64,000 nucleotides of DNA from Nocardia sp. NBC_01329 (lineage in GTDB: Bacteria; Actinomycetota; Actinomycetes; Mycobacteriales; Mycobacteriaceae): contig NZ_CP108381.1 in NCBI RefSeq assembly GCF_035956715.1, positions 4,682,001 through 4,746,000 of the forward strand, written 5' to 3'. This document shows positions 1 to 8,374 of this stretch, piece after piece (position 1 is the stretch's first letter; every line of letters starts with the position of its first letter). A program made the position numbers and the translations under genes. Below the pieces are notes generated by a model that had not been told where the DNA came from, ran no database searches, and saw only the letters and a program-made list of their open reading frames with translations.

Positions 1-959
1 ATCAGCCGCCCGGCGTTCTCGGCTTCCACGACGACAGCGTTGAATGCTCCGTTCACCGCCGCCAGCGGATGTTTGCGCGGGATGAGCGCCGGATAGACCC
101 GCACCGACACCCGCTCTTTGCCGCCTTCCTCCGGGGTCGGCTCCCCGGGACCCGCCGGAACTCGCTCGCAGATGGCCAGCAGTTTCACAGTGCAGTCCAG
201 CGCGGAGGCGGTTTCCAGATCCTCGGAGGTGATCTCGGCGATGCCCTGCCGGTAGACGTCCGCGGCGGTCACCCTGGTGTGGAAGGCCAGCGACGCCAGG
301 ATGGCGGCCTTCGCGGCGGCGTCGTAGCCCCCGACGTCCGCCGTCGGATCGGCTTCGGCGTAACCGAGTCGAGTGGCTTCGGCGAGGGTGTCGCCGTAAT
401 CGGCGCCCGTCTCGTCCATGGCCGAGAGGATGAAGTTGGTGGTGCCGTTGACGATGCCGACCAGCCGGTTCACCCGGTCCCCCGACAACGATTGGATCAG
501 CGGACGCACCACCGGGATGGCACCGGCTACCGCGGCCTCGAAGTACAGGTCGGCGCGGCTGCGTTCCGCGGCGGCGGCCAGTTCACCGGTGTAATCGGCC
601 AGTAGCGCCTTGTTCGCGGTGACCACGGATTTCCCGGCGTTGAGCGCGGCCAGGATGAGTTTCCGGGCCGGATCGATCCCGCCCATCACCTCGACCACGA
701 GGTCCACATCGGGCCGGGCCACCAGCGCTTCGGCATCGGTGGTGAGCAGTTCGGCGGGTACGCCTCGATCTCGATCGAGGCTGCGAACCGCGACCCCGCG
801 CAGCGTCAGCGGCGCCCCGACCCGCGACTGTAGATCGTCGGCGTGGTCCCGCAGGATCCGTACGACCTCCCGGCCGACATTGCCCATTCCCAACACCGCG
901 ATACCGATCGGACGGTCCGGACCCCATCGACCCGGCACCACCTCGGCCCCCTCTGGCAT
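1..959 (-). CDS. hom: homoserine dehydrogenase, C-terminus cut by window edge
   Basis: Converts aspartate semialdehyde to homoserine with NAD(P)H, on the route to threonine and methionine. About 319 codons are visible. The N-terminal nucleotide-binding loop reads GMGNVG near residues 24-29. It is followed by the dimer/catalytic segments NGTTNF and LGYAEADPTAD, both typical of the family. The ATG at 959 has AAAGGGGAG just upstream, so I chose it. An in-frame ATG at 981-983 overlaps the lysA stop (TGATG) and could also be used through translational coupling. The gene follows lysA directly, as in other actinobacteria (argS-lysA-hom). The C-terminal regulatory part lies outside the window. Confidence 0.95.
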   Translation of the reverse strand, partial: MPEGAEVVPGRWGPDRPIGIAVLGMGNVGREVVRILRDHADDLQSRVGAPLTLRGVAVRSLDRDRGVPAELLTTDAEALVARPDVDLVVEVMGGIDPARKLILAALNAGKSVVTANKALLADYTGELAAAAERSRADLYFEAAVAGAIPVVRPLIQSLSGDRVNRLVGIVNGTTNFILSAMDETGADYGDTLAEATRLGYAEADPTADVGGYDAAAKAAILASLAFHTRVTAADVYRQGIAEITSEDLETASALDCTVKLLAICERVPAGPGEPTPEEGGKERVSVRVYPALIPRKHPLAAVNGAFNAVVVEAENAGRL

Positions 960-982
960 GGTCTCCCCTTTCGTTGCGTCCA

Positions 983-2398
983 TCAGACCTCCAAACCGAG
1001 CAGGTCCTCGACCGTTTCCCGGCGCAGGATGAGCCGGGCCGCGCCGTCGCTGACGGCCACGACAGCGGGGCGGGTCAGCATGTTGTACCGGCTCGACATG
1101 GAATAGCAGTAGGCACCGGTTCCGGCCACCGCGATCAGGTCGCCGGGGCCCGCGTCGGCCGGTATCCATGTGTCGCGGATGATGATATCGCCGCTCTCGC
1201 AATGCTTTCCGACCACACGGGCGACCACCGGTGTGGCTTCCGATCCGCGTGAAACCAGCTGGCAGTGATAGTCGGCCTGGTACAGCGCGGGCCGGATATT
1301 GTCGCTCATCCCGCCGTCCACGCTCACATAGCGGCGACGCAGACCGCCGTCGAGCGATACGTCCTTCACCGTGCCGACTTCGTACAGGGTCACGGTGCCG
1401 GGCCCGGCGATGGCCCGCCCCGGTTCGACCGCGATCCGCGGTACGGGCAGGCCGGCGAGTTCGGCTTCGCGCGCGACCAGCACGCGTAGTTTCTCGGCGA
1501 ACAGATCCAGCGGCGGCGGATCGTCCGACGGCAGGTAGGAGATACCGAGACCGCCGCCGAGGTCGAGCAGCGATATCTGCGCGGTACGTTCTACGCCGAA
1601 TTTGTCCACGGCTTCGCGCAACAGGCCGAGCATCCGGTGCGCGGCGATTTCGAAACCGTCGATTTCGAAGATCTGCGATCCGATATGGCTGTGCAGTCCG
1701 ACCAAGCGGAGATTATCGGCCTCGAATACTCGGGCCAACGCTTCCATGGCGTCGCCGCCGGAAATCGAGAAACCGAATTTCTGGTCCTCGTGCGCGGTGG
1801 AGATGTATTCGTGGGTGTGCGCCTCCACACCGACGGTGACCCGGACCAGGACGTCCTGCACCACCCCGGCCGCTCCGGCGACGGCTTCCAGCCGCTCGAC
1901 CTCGGTCAGCGAATCGACCACCACGTGTCCGACACCGGCCGCGACGGCGGCTTCCAACTCGGCCACCGATTTGTTGTTGCCGTGCAAGGCGATGCGCTCG
2001 GCGGGGAAGCCCGCGTGCAGCGCCACCGCCAGCTCACCGCCGGAGCACACATCCAGGGAGAGCCCCTCGTCGCGGATCCAGCGCGCGATCTCACCGCACA
2101 GAAAAGCCTTGGAGGCGTAGTGAACCCGCGAATCCGATCCGAAGGCGCGCACCATATCGCGGCAGCGGGACCGGAAATCGTCCTCGTCCACCACGAACAG
2201 CGGCGTGCCGAACCGGGCGGCGAGTTCGGTGACCGGCACCCCCGCCAACCGCACCACGTCGTCGGCGCCGCGGGTGGCGTTGCGCGGCCACACCTGCGCG
2301 GGCAGGTCGATCAGCTGCCGCGGGTCGGCCGGGCGCTCCGGTAGATTCGGCGCGTGCGGTATCTCGGCGTGCCGGGGCCCGGCGGGATGGACACTCAT
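983..2398 (-). CDS. lysA: diaminopimelate decarboxylase
   Basis: PLP enzyme (alanine racemase-like fold III) that decarboxylates meso-diaminopimelate to L-lysine. The PLP lysine is in HYASKAF near residue 97. HSHIGSQIF, EPGRAIAGPG, the catalytic cysteine of GKHCESGD, and GAYCYSMSSRYN follow in the expected order. The start at 2398 (MSVHPAG) has AGGAAGGAA upstream; a longer in-frame start at 2419 is less likely. Length of 471 residues is normal for the actinobacterial form. It sits 58 bp after argS and its stop overlaps a possible hom start. Confidence 0.96.
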   Translation of the reverse strand: MSVHPAGPRHAEIPHAPNLPERPADPRQLIDLPAQVWPRNATRGADDVVRLAGVPVTELAARFGTPLFVVDEDDFRSRCRDMVRAFGSDSRVHYASKAFLCGEIARWIRDEGLSLDVCSGGELAVALHAGFPAERIALHGNNKSVAELEAAVAAGVGHVVVDSLTEVERLEAVAGAAGVVQDVLVRVTVGVEAHTHEYISTAHEDQKFGFSISGGDAMEALARVFEADNLRLVGLHSHIGSQIFEIDGFEIAAHRMLGLLREAVDKFGVERTAQISLLDLGGGLGISYLPSDDPPPLDLFAEKLRVLVAREAELAGLPVPRIAVEPGRAIAGPGTVTLYEVGTVKDVSLDGGLRRRYVSVDGGMSDNIRPALYQADYHCQLVSRGSEATPVVARVVGKHCESGDIIIRDTWIPADAGPGDLIAVAGTGAYCYSMSSRYNMLTRPAVVAVSDGAARLILRRETVEDLLGLEV

Positions 2399-2456
2399 CG
2401 TTCTTCCTTCCTCGTCCACTGCCGGAACAGTCGGTCGATACGGGTGCGGAGCTCGG

Positions 2457-4115
2457 TCACATCCGCTCCGGGGCGGTGACGCCGAGCAGGGCCAGGCCGT
2501 TGGCCAGCACCTGGCGGGTGGCGTTCACCAGCACCAGGCGGGCGGCGTTGACCGGCGAGACGGGTTCGTCGCCCAGCGGCAATACCCGCAGGGCCTTGTT
2601 GGTCTGGAACGGGTGGTAGGCACCGGCCAATTCCTCCAGGTACCGCGCGATGCGATGCGGTTCCCGCAGCGTCGCCGCGCTCGCCACCACGCGGGGGAAT
2701 TCCCCGACGGTGCGGATGAGGGCGCCCTCGAACTCCGAATCGAGCAGGGCGAAATCCGGTGTCACCGTGTCGTATTCGAATTCGGTGGCATTGCGCGCGA
2801 TGGACGCGGCACGGGCGTGGGCGTATTGCACGTAGTACACCGGGTTCACGCTGTCCTGTTTGGCCCACAGGTCCAGGTCGATATCGATGCTGGAGTTCAC
2901 CGAACTGCGCACCAGGGAGTAACGGGCGGCGTCCACACCGATCGCCTCGACCAGATCGTCGAGCGTGACCACGGTGCCCGCGCGTTTGCTCATCCGCACC
3001 GCCACCCCGTCGCGCAGCAGGTTCACCATCTGGCCGATGAGCACCTCGACACTGTCGGGGTCGTCACCGAACGCGGCGGCCGCGGCCTTCAACCGGCCGA
3101 TATAGCCGTGGTGGTCGGCGCCGAGCATATAGATGCAGAGATCGAATCCGCGCGACCGCTTGTCCTGCAGATAGGCGATATCGCCGGCGATATAGGCGGC
3201 ATTGCCGTCGCTCTTGATGACCACCCGGTCCTGATCGTCGCCGTATTCGGAGCTGGCGATCCACCAGGCGCCGTCCTTGGCATACAGGTCACCGGACTTC
3301 TTCAGGGCCGCCACCGCGCGCTCCACCGCCCCCGAGGCGAACAGCGAACTCTCGTTGAAATACACATCGAAATCGGTACCGAATTCGTGCAGCGTCTTCT
3401 TGATATGCGCGAACATCTGTTCTACGCCCTCGGCCCGGAACAGTTCCAGCCGCTTCTCGGGCTCCAGGTCGGCCGCGCCGGGATGCGCGGCGACGATCCG
3501 CTCGGCGATCTCGCCGATATAGGCGCCCGCGTACCCGTTCTCCGGGGTCGGCCCACCGGTGGCGGCCGCGACCAGCGATTCGGCGAACCGGGTGATCTGC
3601 CCGCCGTGATCGTTGAAGTAATACTCGCGGGTCACCTCGGCGCCCTGCGCGGCGAGGATCCGCCCCAGCGCGTCGCCGACCGCCGCCCAGCGGGTCCCGC
3701 CCAGATGCACCGGACCGGTCGGGTTGGCGGAGACGAACTCCAGATTGATCTTCGTACCGGCGAGCGCGGCACCCGTACCGTAGTCCGCGCCGGCCGCGTG
3801 GACCTGATCCAGGACCGCGCCCTGCGCCGACGCGGCCACCCGGATGTTCAGGAAGCCCGGCCCGGCGACCTCCGCGGCAGCCACCGATTCGGTGCCACTC
3901 AGCGCCTCGGCGAGCCAGCCGGCCAGCTCCCGCGGGTTGGTGCCCGCTTTCTTCGCGACCTTCATCGCTACATTGGTGCTGTAGTCACCGTGCTCCGGAT
4001 TCCGCGGACGCTCCACATCGACCGAGTCGGGCAGCACCGAGGCGTCCAGTCCACGTTCGGCGAGGACCTTCGCCGCGGTGGCGTGAAGGAGATCTGCAAG
4101 GTCGGCTGGAGTCAC
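2457..4115 (-). CDS. argS: arginyl-tRNA synthetase
   Basis: Class I synthetase that charges tRNA-Arg. The HIGH-type ATP site reads HLGG within NPTGPVHLGG, the KMSKS-like loop reads RMSKRAG, and the N-terminal additional domain (residues 1-90) and the C-terminal DALR anticodon-binding region (ending in LALLGVTAPERM) are both present. 552 residues is normal. The start is a GTG at 4115. A TAGGAT hexamer ends 8 nt before it and no Shine-Dalgarno is visible, so a leaderless transcript is likely. It heads the argS-lysA-hom run. Confidence 0.97.
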   Translation of the reverse strand: MTPADLADLLHATAAKVLAERGLDASVLPDSVDVERPRNPEHGDYSTNVAMKVAKKAGTNPRELAGWLAEALSGTESVAAAEVAGPGFLNIRVAASAQGAVLDQVHAAGADYGTGAALAGTKINLEFVSANPTGPVHLGGTRWAAVGDALGRILAAQGAEVTREYYFNDHGGQITRFAESLVAAATGGPTPENGYAGAYIGEIAERIVAAHPGAADLEPEKRLELFRAEGVEQMFAHIKKTLHEFGTDFDVYFNESSLFASGAVERAVAALKKSGDLYAKDGAWWIASSEYGDDQDRVVIKSDGNAAYIAGDIAYLQDKRSRGFDLCIYMLGADHHGYIGRLKAAAAAFGDDPDSVEVLIGQMVNLLRDGVAVRMSKRAGTVVTLDDLVEAIGVDAARYSLVRSSVNSSIDIDLDLWAKQDSVNPVYYVQYAHARAASIARNATEFEYDTVTPDFALLDSEFEGALIRTVGEFPRVVASAATLREPHRIARYLEELAGAYHPFQTNKALRVLPLGDEPVSPVNAARLVLVNATRQVLANGLALLGVTAPERM

Positions 4116-4123
4116 GAGTCTCT

Positions 4124-4129
4124 ATCCTA
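4124..4129 (-). promoter_or_regulatory. probable -10 box of argS, leaderless
   Basis: TAGGAT on the minus strand, then 8 nt, then the GTG start of argS. The spacing puts the transcript start at or within about two bases of the GTG, as for leaderless actinobacterial mRNAs. The same bases read TATCCT on the plus strand and could also serve the divergent DUF3105 gene. Confidence 0.4.
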
Positions 4130-4207
4130 TGGTCCGAGTGGGTGCGCGCCGCGAGTGGGCACCGCAGCTCGGCACTGTTCATCGACGTGGAAAGAACTGG
4201 GACCGGT

Positions 4208-5167
4208 ATGCCGAACAGGACGAGCGCCAAATCGGCGAAGGCCGTGAAGGCGGCGGGCAAAGTCGCGGGCGCCCGCACGAGCAGCAACAAGAACAAGGGC
4301 AAGCCCCCGATCACACAGCGAATCCCCTGGCTCACCGTCGGCGCGGTAGTGCTGCTGGTCGGGCTGGTCGCGGCGTTGGCGGTGAACCTGGTGCCCAAAT
4401 ACCAGGAGAAGGCAGCCCTGGAGAAGTTCACACCGTCGGAGCAGCAGCAGGACCCCTCCGACCAGATCGAGGGTGTGGTCGAACAGGAATACCCGGCCGG
4501 TCTGCACGTCGACGGGACCCAGCGGGTGGCCTACGACAAGACCCCGCCGTTCGGTGGCCCGCACGACGCCTCCTGGGCCAACTGCATGGGCACCGTCTAC
4601 GACAAGGCGCTGCGCGAGGAGAACGCGGTGCACTCGCTGGAACACGGCGCGGTGTGGATCACCTACAACCCGGACAAGGTCGATCAGTCGGGTATCGACA
4701 CGCTGAAGAAGAAGGTCGAGGGTGAGCAGTACATGCTCATGTCGCCCCATCCCGACCAGGAAGCGCCCGTCTCGCTGCAGTCGTGGGGCCATCAGCTCAC
4801 CGTGAACAGCGCCGACGACGAGCGGGTCGGGCAATTCATCACGGCGCTGCGCCTGAACAACTTCGCCTACCCCGAGGTCGGTGCCGACTGTGCGACCGTC
4901 GCCTTCGACACTCAGAACCCGCCGCCCTACGAACCGAGCGAACCGGGACCCGACGCTGTGCCGATGGACGGTGCCGGCCTGCAGCCCGACCCGACCGAGC
5001 TGGGCGGTCTGGGCGCCCCCGGCGGTCTGCCCGGTGGTCTGCCCGGCGGCCTTCCGGGTGGTCTGCCCGGCGGTATCCCGGCGATTCCGGGAATGCCCGG
5101 CGCGCTGCCCGGCCAGCAGGCTCCCGGCGCCTCGCCCGATCAGCAGGTTCCCGGAGCCGGGCAGTAA
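4208..5167 (+). CDS. DUF3105 membrane-anchored protein with Pro/Gly repeat tail
   Basis: About 319 residues. A basic N-terminus rich in Lys/Ala is followed by one membrane segment (about residues 43-62, TVGAVVLLVGLVAALAV), then an extracytoplasmic DUF3105 domain with the family signature SLEHGAVWITY. The C-terminal tail carries tandem GGLP-type repeats (12-bp units around 5020-5075) and ends Gln/Pro rich. Function of DUF3105 is not known to me. The ATG at 4208 is preferred; a GTG at 4142 in frame is possible. The stop overlaps the start of the next gene (TAATG), so the two are translationally coupled. Confidence 0.85.
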   Translation: MPNRTSAKSAKAVKAAGKVAGARTSSNKNKGKPPITQRIPWLTVGAVVLLVGLVAALAVNLVPKYQEKAALEKFTPSEQQQDPSDQIEGVVEQEYPAGLHVDGTQRVAYDKTPPFGGPHDASWANCMGTVYDKALREENAVHSLEHGAVWITYNPDKVDQSGIDTLKKKVEGEQYMLMSPHPDQEAPVSLQSWGHQLTVNSADDERVGQFITALRLNNFAYPEVGADCATVAFDTQNPPPYEPSEPGPDAVPMDGAGLQPDPTELGGLGAPGGLPGGLPGGLPGGLPGGIPAIPGMPGALPGQQAPGASPDQQVPGAGQ

Positions 5168-5889
5168 TGCCCGAAGCGGATACCTCCGAAACCGACCCCC
5201 GCCCCGAAACCGGTCTGCGCGCGCAGCTACGCGGTCAGCGCACTCCACTGCTGATCATCGCCGCGATCGCGCTGCTGGTGATCGGGTTCGGTGCGGGTGT
5301 GCTGCTGTCGCCGGGCGATTCCGGTGACAGCGCACCCGGCCCGGTCGATATCGGATTCGCGCAGGACATGTCGGCGCATCACACCCAAGCTGTGGAGATG
5401 TCCGGGATCGCGCTGCTCGGATCCACCGATCCGGCGGTTCAGCGGCTGGCCTACGACATCCTGACCACCCAGCAGAGCCAGATAGGCCGGATGCAGGGCT
5501 GGTTACAGATGTGGGACGCGCCTGCTCGCGGCGCGGACGGCTATATGGGCTGGATGCACGACGAGCAGAGTGCGGACGAGCACAGCGGCGACGGCCACTC
5601 CGGTATGCATCACACCGGGGCCATGGCCGCCATGCCCGGGATGGCGAGCACCGAGGATATCCAGCGGCTGCGCGCCGCTCGCGGCAGCGACCTCGATGTC
5701 GTGTTCCTCCAGCTCATGCTGCGGCACCACGAGGGCGGGGTACCGATGCTCGAATACGGCACCGAACACGCCGAGACCGGTGAGATCAGCATCCTGTCCG
5801 GGCAGATGCTGGCCGCGCAACAGGGCGAAGCCCGGCTCATCACCGATATGCTCACCGCCCGCGGGGGCCGGCCGCTCCCCCTGAACTGA
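5167..5889 (+). CDS. DUF305 family membrane-anchored protein
   Basis: About 240 residues. A single N-terminal membrane segment (TPLLIIAAIALLVIGFGAG) precedes a DUF305 ferritin-like helical domain. The two family histidine pairs are present: SAHHTQAVEM and LMLRHHEGG. A His/Met-rich insert (GDGHSGMHHTGAMAAM) suggests metal binding, possibly copper, but this is inference. The start ATG overlaps the stop of the DUF3105 gene. The pairing of DUF3105 and DUF305 suggests a joint role at the cell surface. Confidence 0.88.
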   Translation: MPEADTSETDPRPETGLRAQLRGQRTPLLIIAAIALLVIGFGAGVLLSPGDSGDSAPGPVDIGFAQDMSAHHTQAVEMSGIALLGSTDPAVQRLAYDILTTQQSQIGRMQGWLQMWDAPARGADGYMGWMHDEQSADEHSGDGHSGMHHTGAMAAMPGMASTEDIQRLRAARGSDLDVVFLQLMLRHHEGGVPMLEYGTEHAETGEISILSGQMLAAQQGEARLITDMLTARGGRPLPLN

Positions 5890-5982
5890 CCCGCCACCAC
5901 TCGTTTTGGCCGCACCGGCGGTGATGCGATACGCTGTGGTCCGCCCGATCGGCCGGTTGACGGTCGAACCGGGTGGATCCCC

Positions 5983-6055
5983 GCCCTCGTAGCTCAGGGG
6001 ATAGAGCGTCTGCCTCCGGAGCAGAAGGCCGCAGGTTCGATTCCTGCCGAGGGCA
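5983..6055 (+). tRNA. tRNA-Arg (anticodon CCG)
   Basis: 73 nt cloverleaf. The acceptor arm GCCCTCG pairs with CGAGGGC and A is the discriminator. The D arm is GCTC...GAGC, the anticodon stem is TCTGC/GCAGA with loop CTCCGGA, and the T arm holds GGTTCGATTCC. No CCA is encoded. The anticodon CCG reads CGG (Arg). A strong terminator follows 10 nt later, then an integrase remnant. Confidence 0.97.
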
Positions 6056-6065
6056 CGTACGAGGA

Positions 6066-6104
6066 AGGCCCCCGACCAGCTGGGTTCTGGTCGGGGGCCT
6101 TTCT
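6066..6104 (+). terminator. intrinsic terminator after tRNA-Arg
   Basis: Perfect 14-bp stem (AGGCCCCCGACCAG with its complement) around a 7-nt loop, followed by TTCT. It lies 10 nt after the tRNA. Confidence 0.85.
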
Positions 6105-6109
6105 CCATC

Positions 6110-6445
6110 TCAGCCTCCGCAAGCCTGAGTGTCACGAGTTGTCACAACCTCACCCAAGGTCTTCGCCGCAGCCCGCAGCGCCTCGTCCTCGGAATGGGTG
6201 TAGACCCTCGCCGCCACGCTCGCATGACCCAGTCATGCCGCGATCACAGCTATCGGAGCCTTCCGGAGATGCATCGTAATCCCGCAGGTATCACGAGCAT
6301 CATGAAGCCGGACACCCGCCTTCTCCCAACAGTGTGTGTCGAAGCTGAACAGCTCGCGCCGGAACTGGCCGGCATCGTTACCTAAGAGCAGGTAACTTGC
6401 CCTTACTTGGGTAAGGAAATGCGCAGGGACGCCCGACTCGCGCAA
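6110..6445 (-). pseudogene. tyrosine integrase C-terminal remnant with in-frame stop
   Basis: Reading the minus strand gives a phage-type integrase C-terminus. There is a HDARDT box (His-x-x-Arg), then LGHAS (second His) and VYTHS (nucleophile Tyr), ending ...EVVTTRDTQACGG-stop at 6110. A TGA at 6233-6235 replaces the usual Trp before LGHAS. Recognisable homology stops upstream of about 6380, so the N-terminal two thirds are gone. The remnant ends 55 bp from tRNA-Arg, the classic site for tRNA-targeted integrases. I infer an old, decayed integration at this tRNA. Confidence 0.72.
6377..6416. promoter_or_regulatory. two inverted repeats before NUDIX gene
   Basis: GTTACC, 8 nt, GGTAAC (6377-6396), followed by CCTTAC, 4 nt, GTAAGG (6401-6416). 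Both end just before the proposed ATG at 6419. They could be operator sites, or relics of the integration border. No regulator gene is adjacent. Confidence 0.3.
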
Positions 6446-6970
6446 TCGCTCTGCTCGCGCGCCGAATCAAGACCCCAGGAGATAACCGGCATCACCGACT
6501 CAGCCGAAGATTTCGCGACGCCACGGATGGCAGCCGGCGCTCTGTTCATCAACGAGGATCGAGTGCTGCTGGTCAGAAAGACCTACGGCAACCGGTGGGA
6601 CATACCGGGTGGCTACGTCGACCATGGCGAATCTCCGGCCGATGCGTGCCGCCGAGAAGTTCTCGAGGAAATCGGCCTGGACCGCCGACCGATACGCCTC
6701 CTGATCCACGATTGGGCACCACGCGAAGACGAAGGCGACAAGCTTCTCTACATCTTCGGCTGTGGCGACCTCGGAACCGATGAAGCGCGGATAGAACTCG
6801 ACGGCACGGAACTCGACCACTGGGAATGGGTCGCCGTCGACCAGCTGGGCGACTACCTCATTCCGCGACTCGCTCGCCGTATCCTCCGCGCATACCGAGC
6901 ACACGCCGAAGGAACGACCCTGTACCTCGAACACGGCGAGCTTGCCCTGGTGCCTGATCAACGACCGTGA
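6419..6970 (+). CDS. NUDIX hydrolase
   Basis: Hydrolyses a nucleoside-diphosphate-linked substrate; which one cannot be told from sequence. The NUDIX box runs from GGYVDHGESPADACRRE to VLEEIGLD and has all signature residues (G, E, REVLEE). The family entry segment ATPRMAAGALFINE lies just before it. About 183 residues. The start is uncertain: ATG 6419 is used here, but a TTG at 6407 is in frame and the local purine run (GTAAGGAA) sits very close to the ATG. Confidence 0.85.
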   Translation: MRRDARLAQSLCSRAESRPQEITGITDSAEDFATPRMAAGALFINEDRVLLVRKTYGNRWDIPGGYVDHGESPADACRREVLEEIGLDRRPIRLLIHDWAPREDEGDKLLYIFGCGDLGTDEARIELDGTELDHWEWVAVDQLGDYLIPRLARRILRAYRAHAEGTTLYLEHGELALVPDQRP

Positions 6971-7062
6971 TGCGGAGCGGTACCGATGGCACGTCGTGAT
7001 CTGCGACGGTCAGACCAGATACATCTCGATAATGACCAGGCATTTTCCGGGCTACCAACCGC

Positions 7063-8271
7063 CTAATTGTTCGCGCGCTGGATCGATCGCTGGACGAGAC
7101 CTCGGATTCCGGGCAGTTGGATGGCGCGCAACATGAGATCACCGAGCCAGACGTGTACCCGGGTGGGTGGAGCGAATCGGCTGATTCCCCTGCGGGCCAG
7201 GGCTTGTCGTTTGCGGACCTCCGGCCGCAACGATTGCTCCCAGGCATCGAGCGCGGCGGAGAGGTCGTCGCCGTGGGCCGCTACGGCAGCACCGAGGCGG
7301 TCGGCGCCGTCGAGGGCGAGTGCCGCGCCGTAGCCGGCGAACACGGTGACACACCACGCGGCATCGCCCAGCAATACGACCCGGCCACGACTCCACCGGT
7401 CCATGACGATCTGGCCGACCGAGTCGAAATAGGCGGCGGCCGGATCGGCGGCGAGCTGATGCAGGGCGTCGGCGATGCCGCCGCCGAGATCACCGAAGGC
7501 CGAGGTGAGCGCCGCGTCGGCGTTGTGTGCCGGCTCGGCTGCGGTATCGGGGCTGCGGTAAGTGAAGAATGCCGAGGACCGGCCCGGACCCAGGTTCATC
7601 ACCGCGGCGGTGCGCCGGGGGCCGAGGAACGTCGTGCCGACGCCTTCGGGAACGTGCGTGGGAACGGTTTCGAGCGGGAAGGCTCCCACCATGTGATTCA
7701 GGTCCACCAGGAAGTCGGCTTCGGGACCGAAGACGAGGTCACGGATCCGGGAGTGCACGCCGTCGGCGCCGATGAGCAGATCGGCCCGCAGATGGGTGCC
7801 GTCGCTCAGGGTCACCTCGACCGAACCGGTTTCCTGGGTCAGCGTCTGCACTGTGGTGCCGAACCGGATGTCGGCGTGGCCGGCCACCGCGTCGTAGAGC
7901 GCGGACTCCAGGTCGCCGCGGAAGAGGCTCAGCGCCCGCTCGCCCACCGCGGCCTGCGCGACGGTGGCGGGAATGGTGAACTTCTCCCGGCCGTCGGCGT
8001 GCACGAGGACAGAGGTGAAGAACCCGATATCGCGCGGAGCGAGTGCGGGCAGCAGGCCCAGTCGCTCGGCGGCGTCGTATCCGGGCCCGTGCAGGTTCAG
8101 CAGATAACCACTGCTGCGCCGCGCGGGTGACCGCTCGAGTACCACGACGTCCCAGCCTGCCCGATACATCCGCAGTGCCGCCGCCAGCCCGGCGATACCG
8201 GCGCCTACCACCACCGCTCGTTTCGCCCCGGAACTGCCGGCTTGTCGCGCTGAGTTCTCGAAATCGACCAT
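7063..8271 (-). CDS. FAD-dependent monooxygenase
   Basis: 402 residues of the aromatic hydroxylase (PHBH-like) flavoprotein class. The N-terminal FAD fold is VVGAGIAGLAAAL (about residues 21-33), the middle DG motif is GADGVHSRIR, and the C-terminal GD motif is LLGDAAWCVTVFAGYGAAL. The substrate is unknown. The gene stands alone behind two palindromes (8303-8353) that look like a repressor site, so I infer substrate-inducible expression. The regulator is not in the window next to it. Confidence 0.9.
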   Translation of the reverse strand: MVDFENSARQAGSSGAKRAVVVGAGIAGLAAALRMYRAGWDVVVLERSPARRSSGYLLNLHGPGYDAAERLGLLPALAPRDIGFFTSVLVHADGREKFTIPATVAQAAVGERALSLFRGDLESALYDAVAGHADIRFGTTVQTLTQETGSVEVTLSDGTHLRADLLIGADGVHSRIRDLVFGPEADFLVDLNHMVGAFPLETVPTHVPEGVGTTFLGPRRTAAVMNLGPGRSSAFFTYRSPDTAAEPAHNADAALTSAFGDLGGGIADALHQLAADPAAAYFDSVGQIVMDRWSRGRVVLLGDAAWCVTVFAGYGAALALDGADRLGAAVAAHGDDLSAALDAWEQSLRPEVRKRQALARRGISRFAPPTRVHVWLGDLMLRAIQLPGIRGLVQRSIQRANN

Positions 8272-8302
8272 TACCGCTCCTGTTGGTCCGCTACCGTTCG
8301 AA

Positions 8303-8353
8303 CATCGTCAACTAATAGTTGACGATGCTTCATTCGTCAACCTTTGGTTGACG
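8303..8353. promoter_or_regulatory. double palindromic operator upstream of monooxygenase
   Basis: The first site, 8303-8327, is a perfect palindrome: 12-bp arms (CATCGTCAACTA and its complement) around one A. The second, 8335-8353, has arms CGTCAACC / GGTTGACG around TTT. Both share the core GTCAAC...GTTGAC and their centres are about 29 bp apart. They lie 32-82 bp upstream of the monooxygenase start, where a TetR- or MarR-type repressor would act. Confidence 0.6.
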
Positions 8354-8374
8354 CACTGCGGACGGGAGGCCTGG

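Noticed and set aside
2205..4247. 680-codon open frame on the plus strand
   Set aside because: It runs antisense through argS, which has all synthetase motifs. The translation is His/Arg/Gly-rich with no domain, typical of a GC-rich shadow frame.
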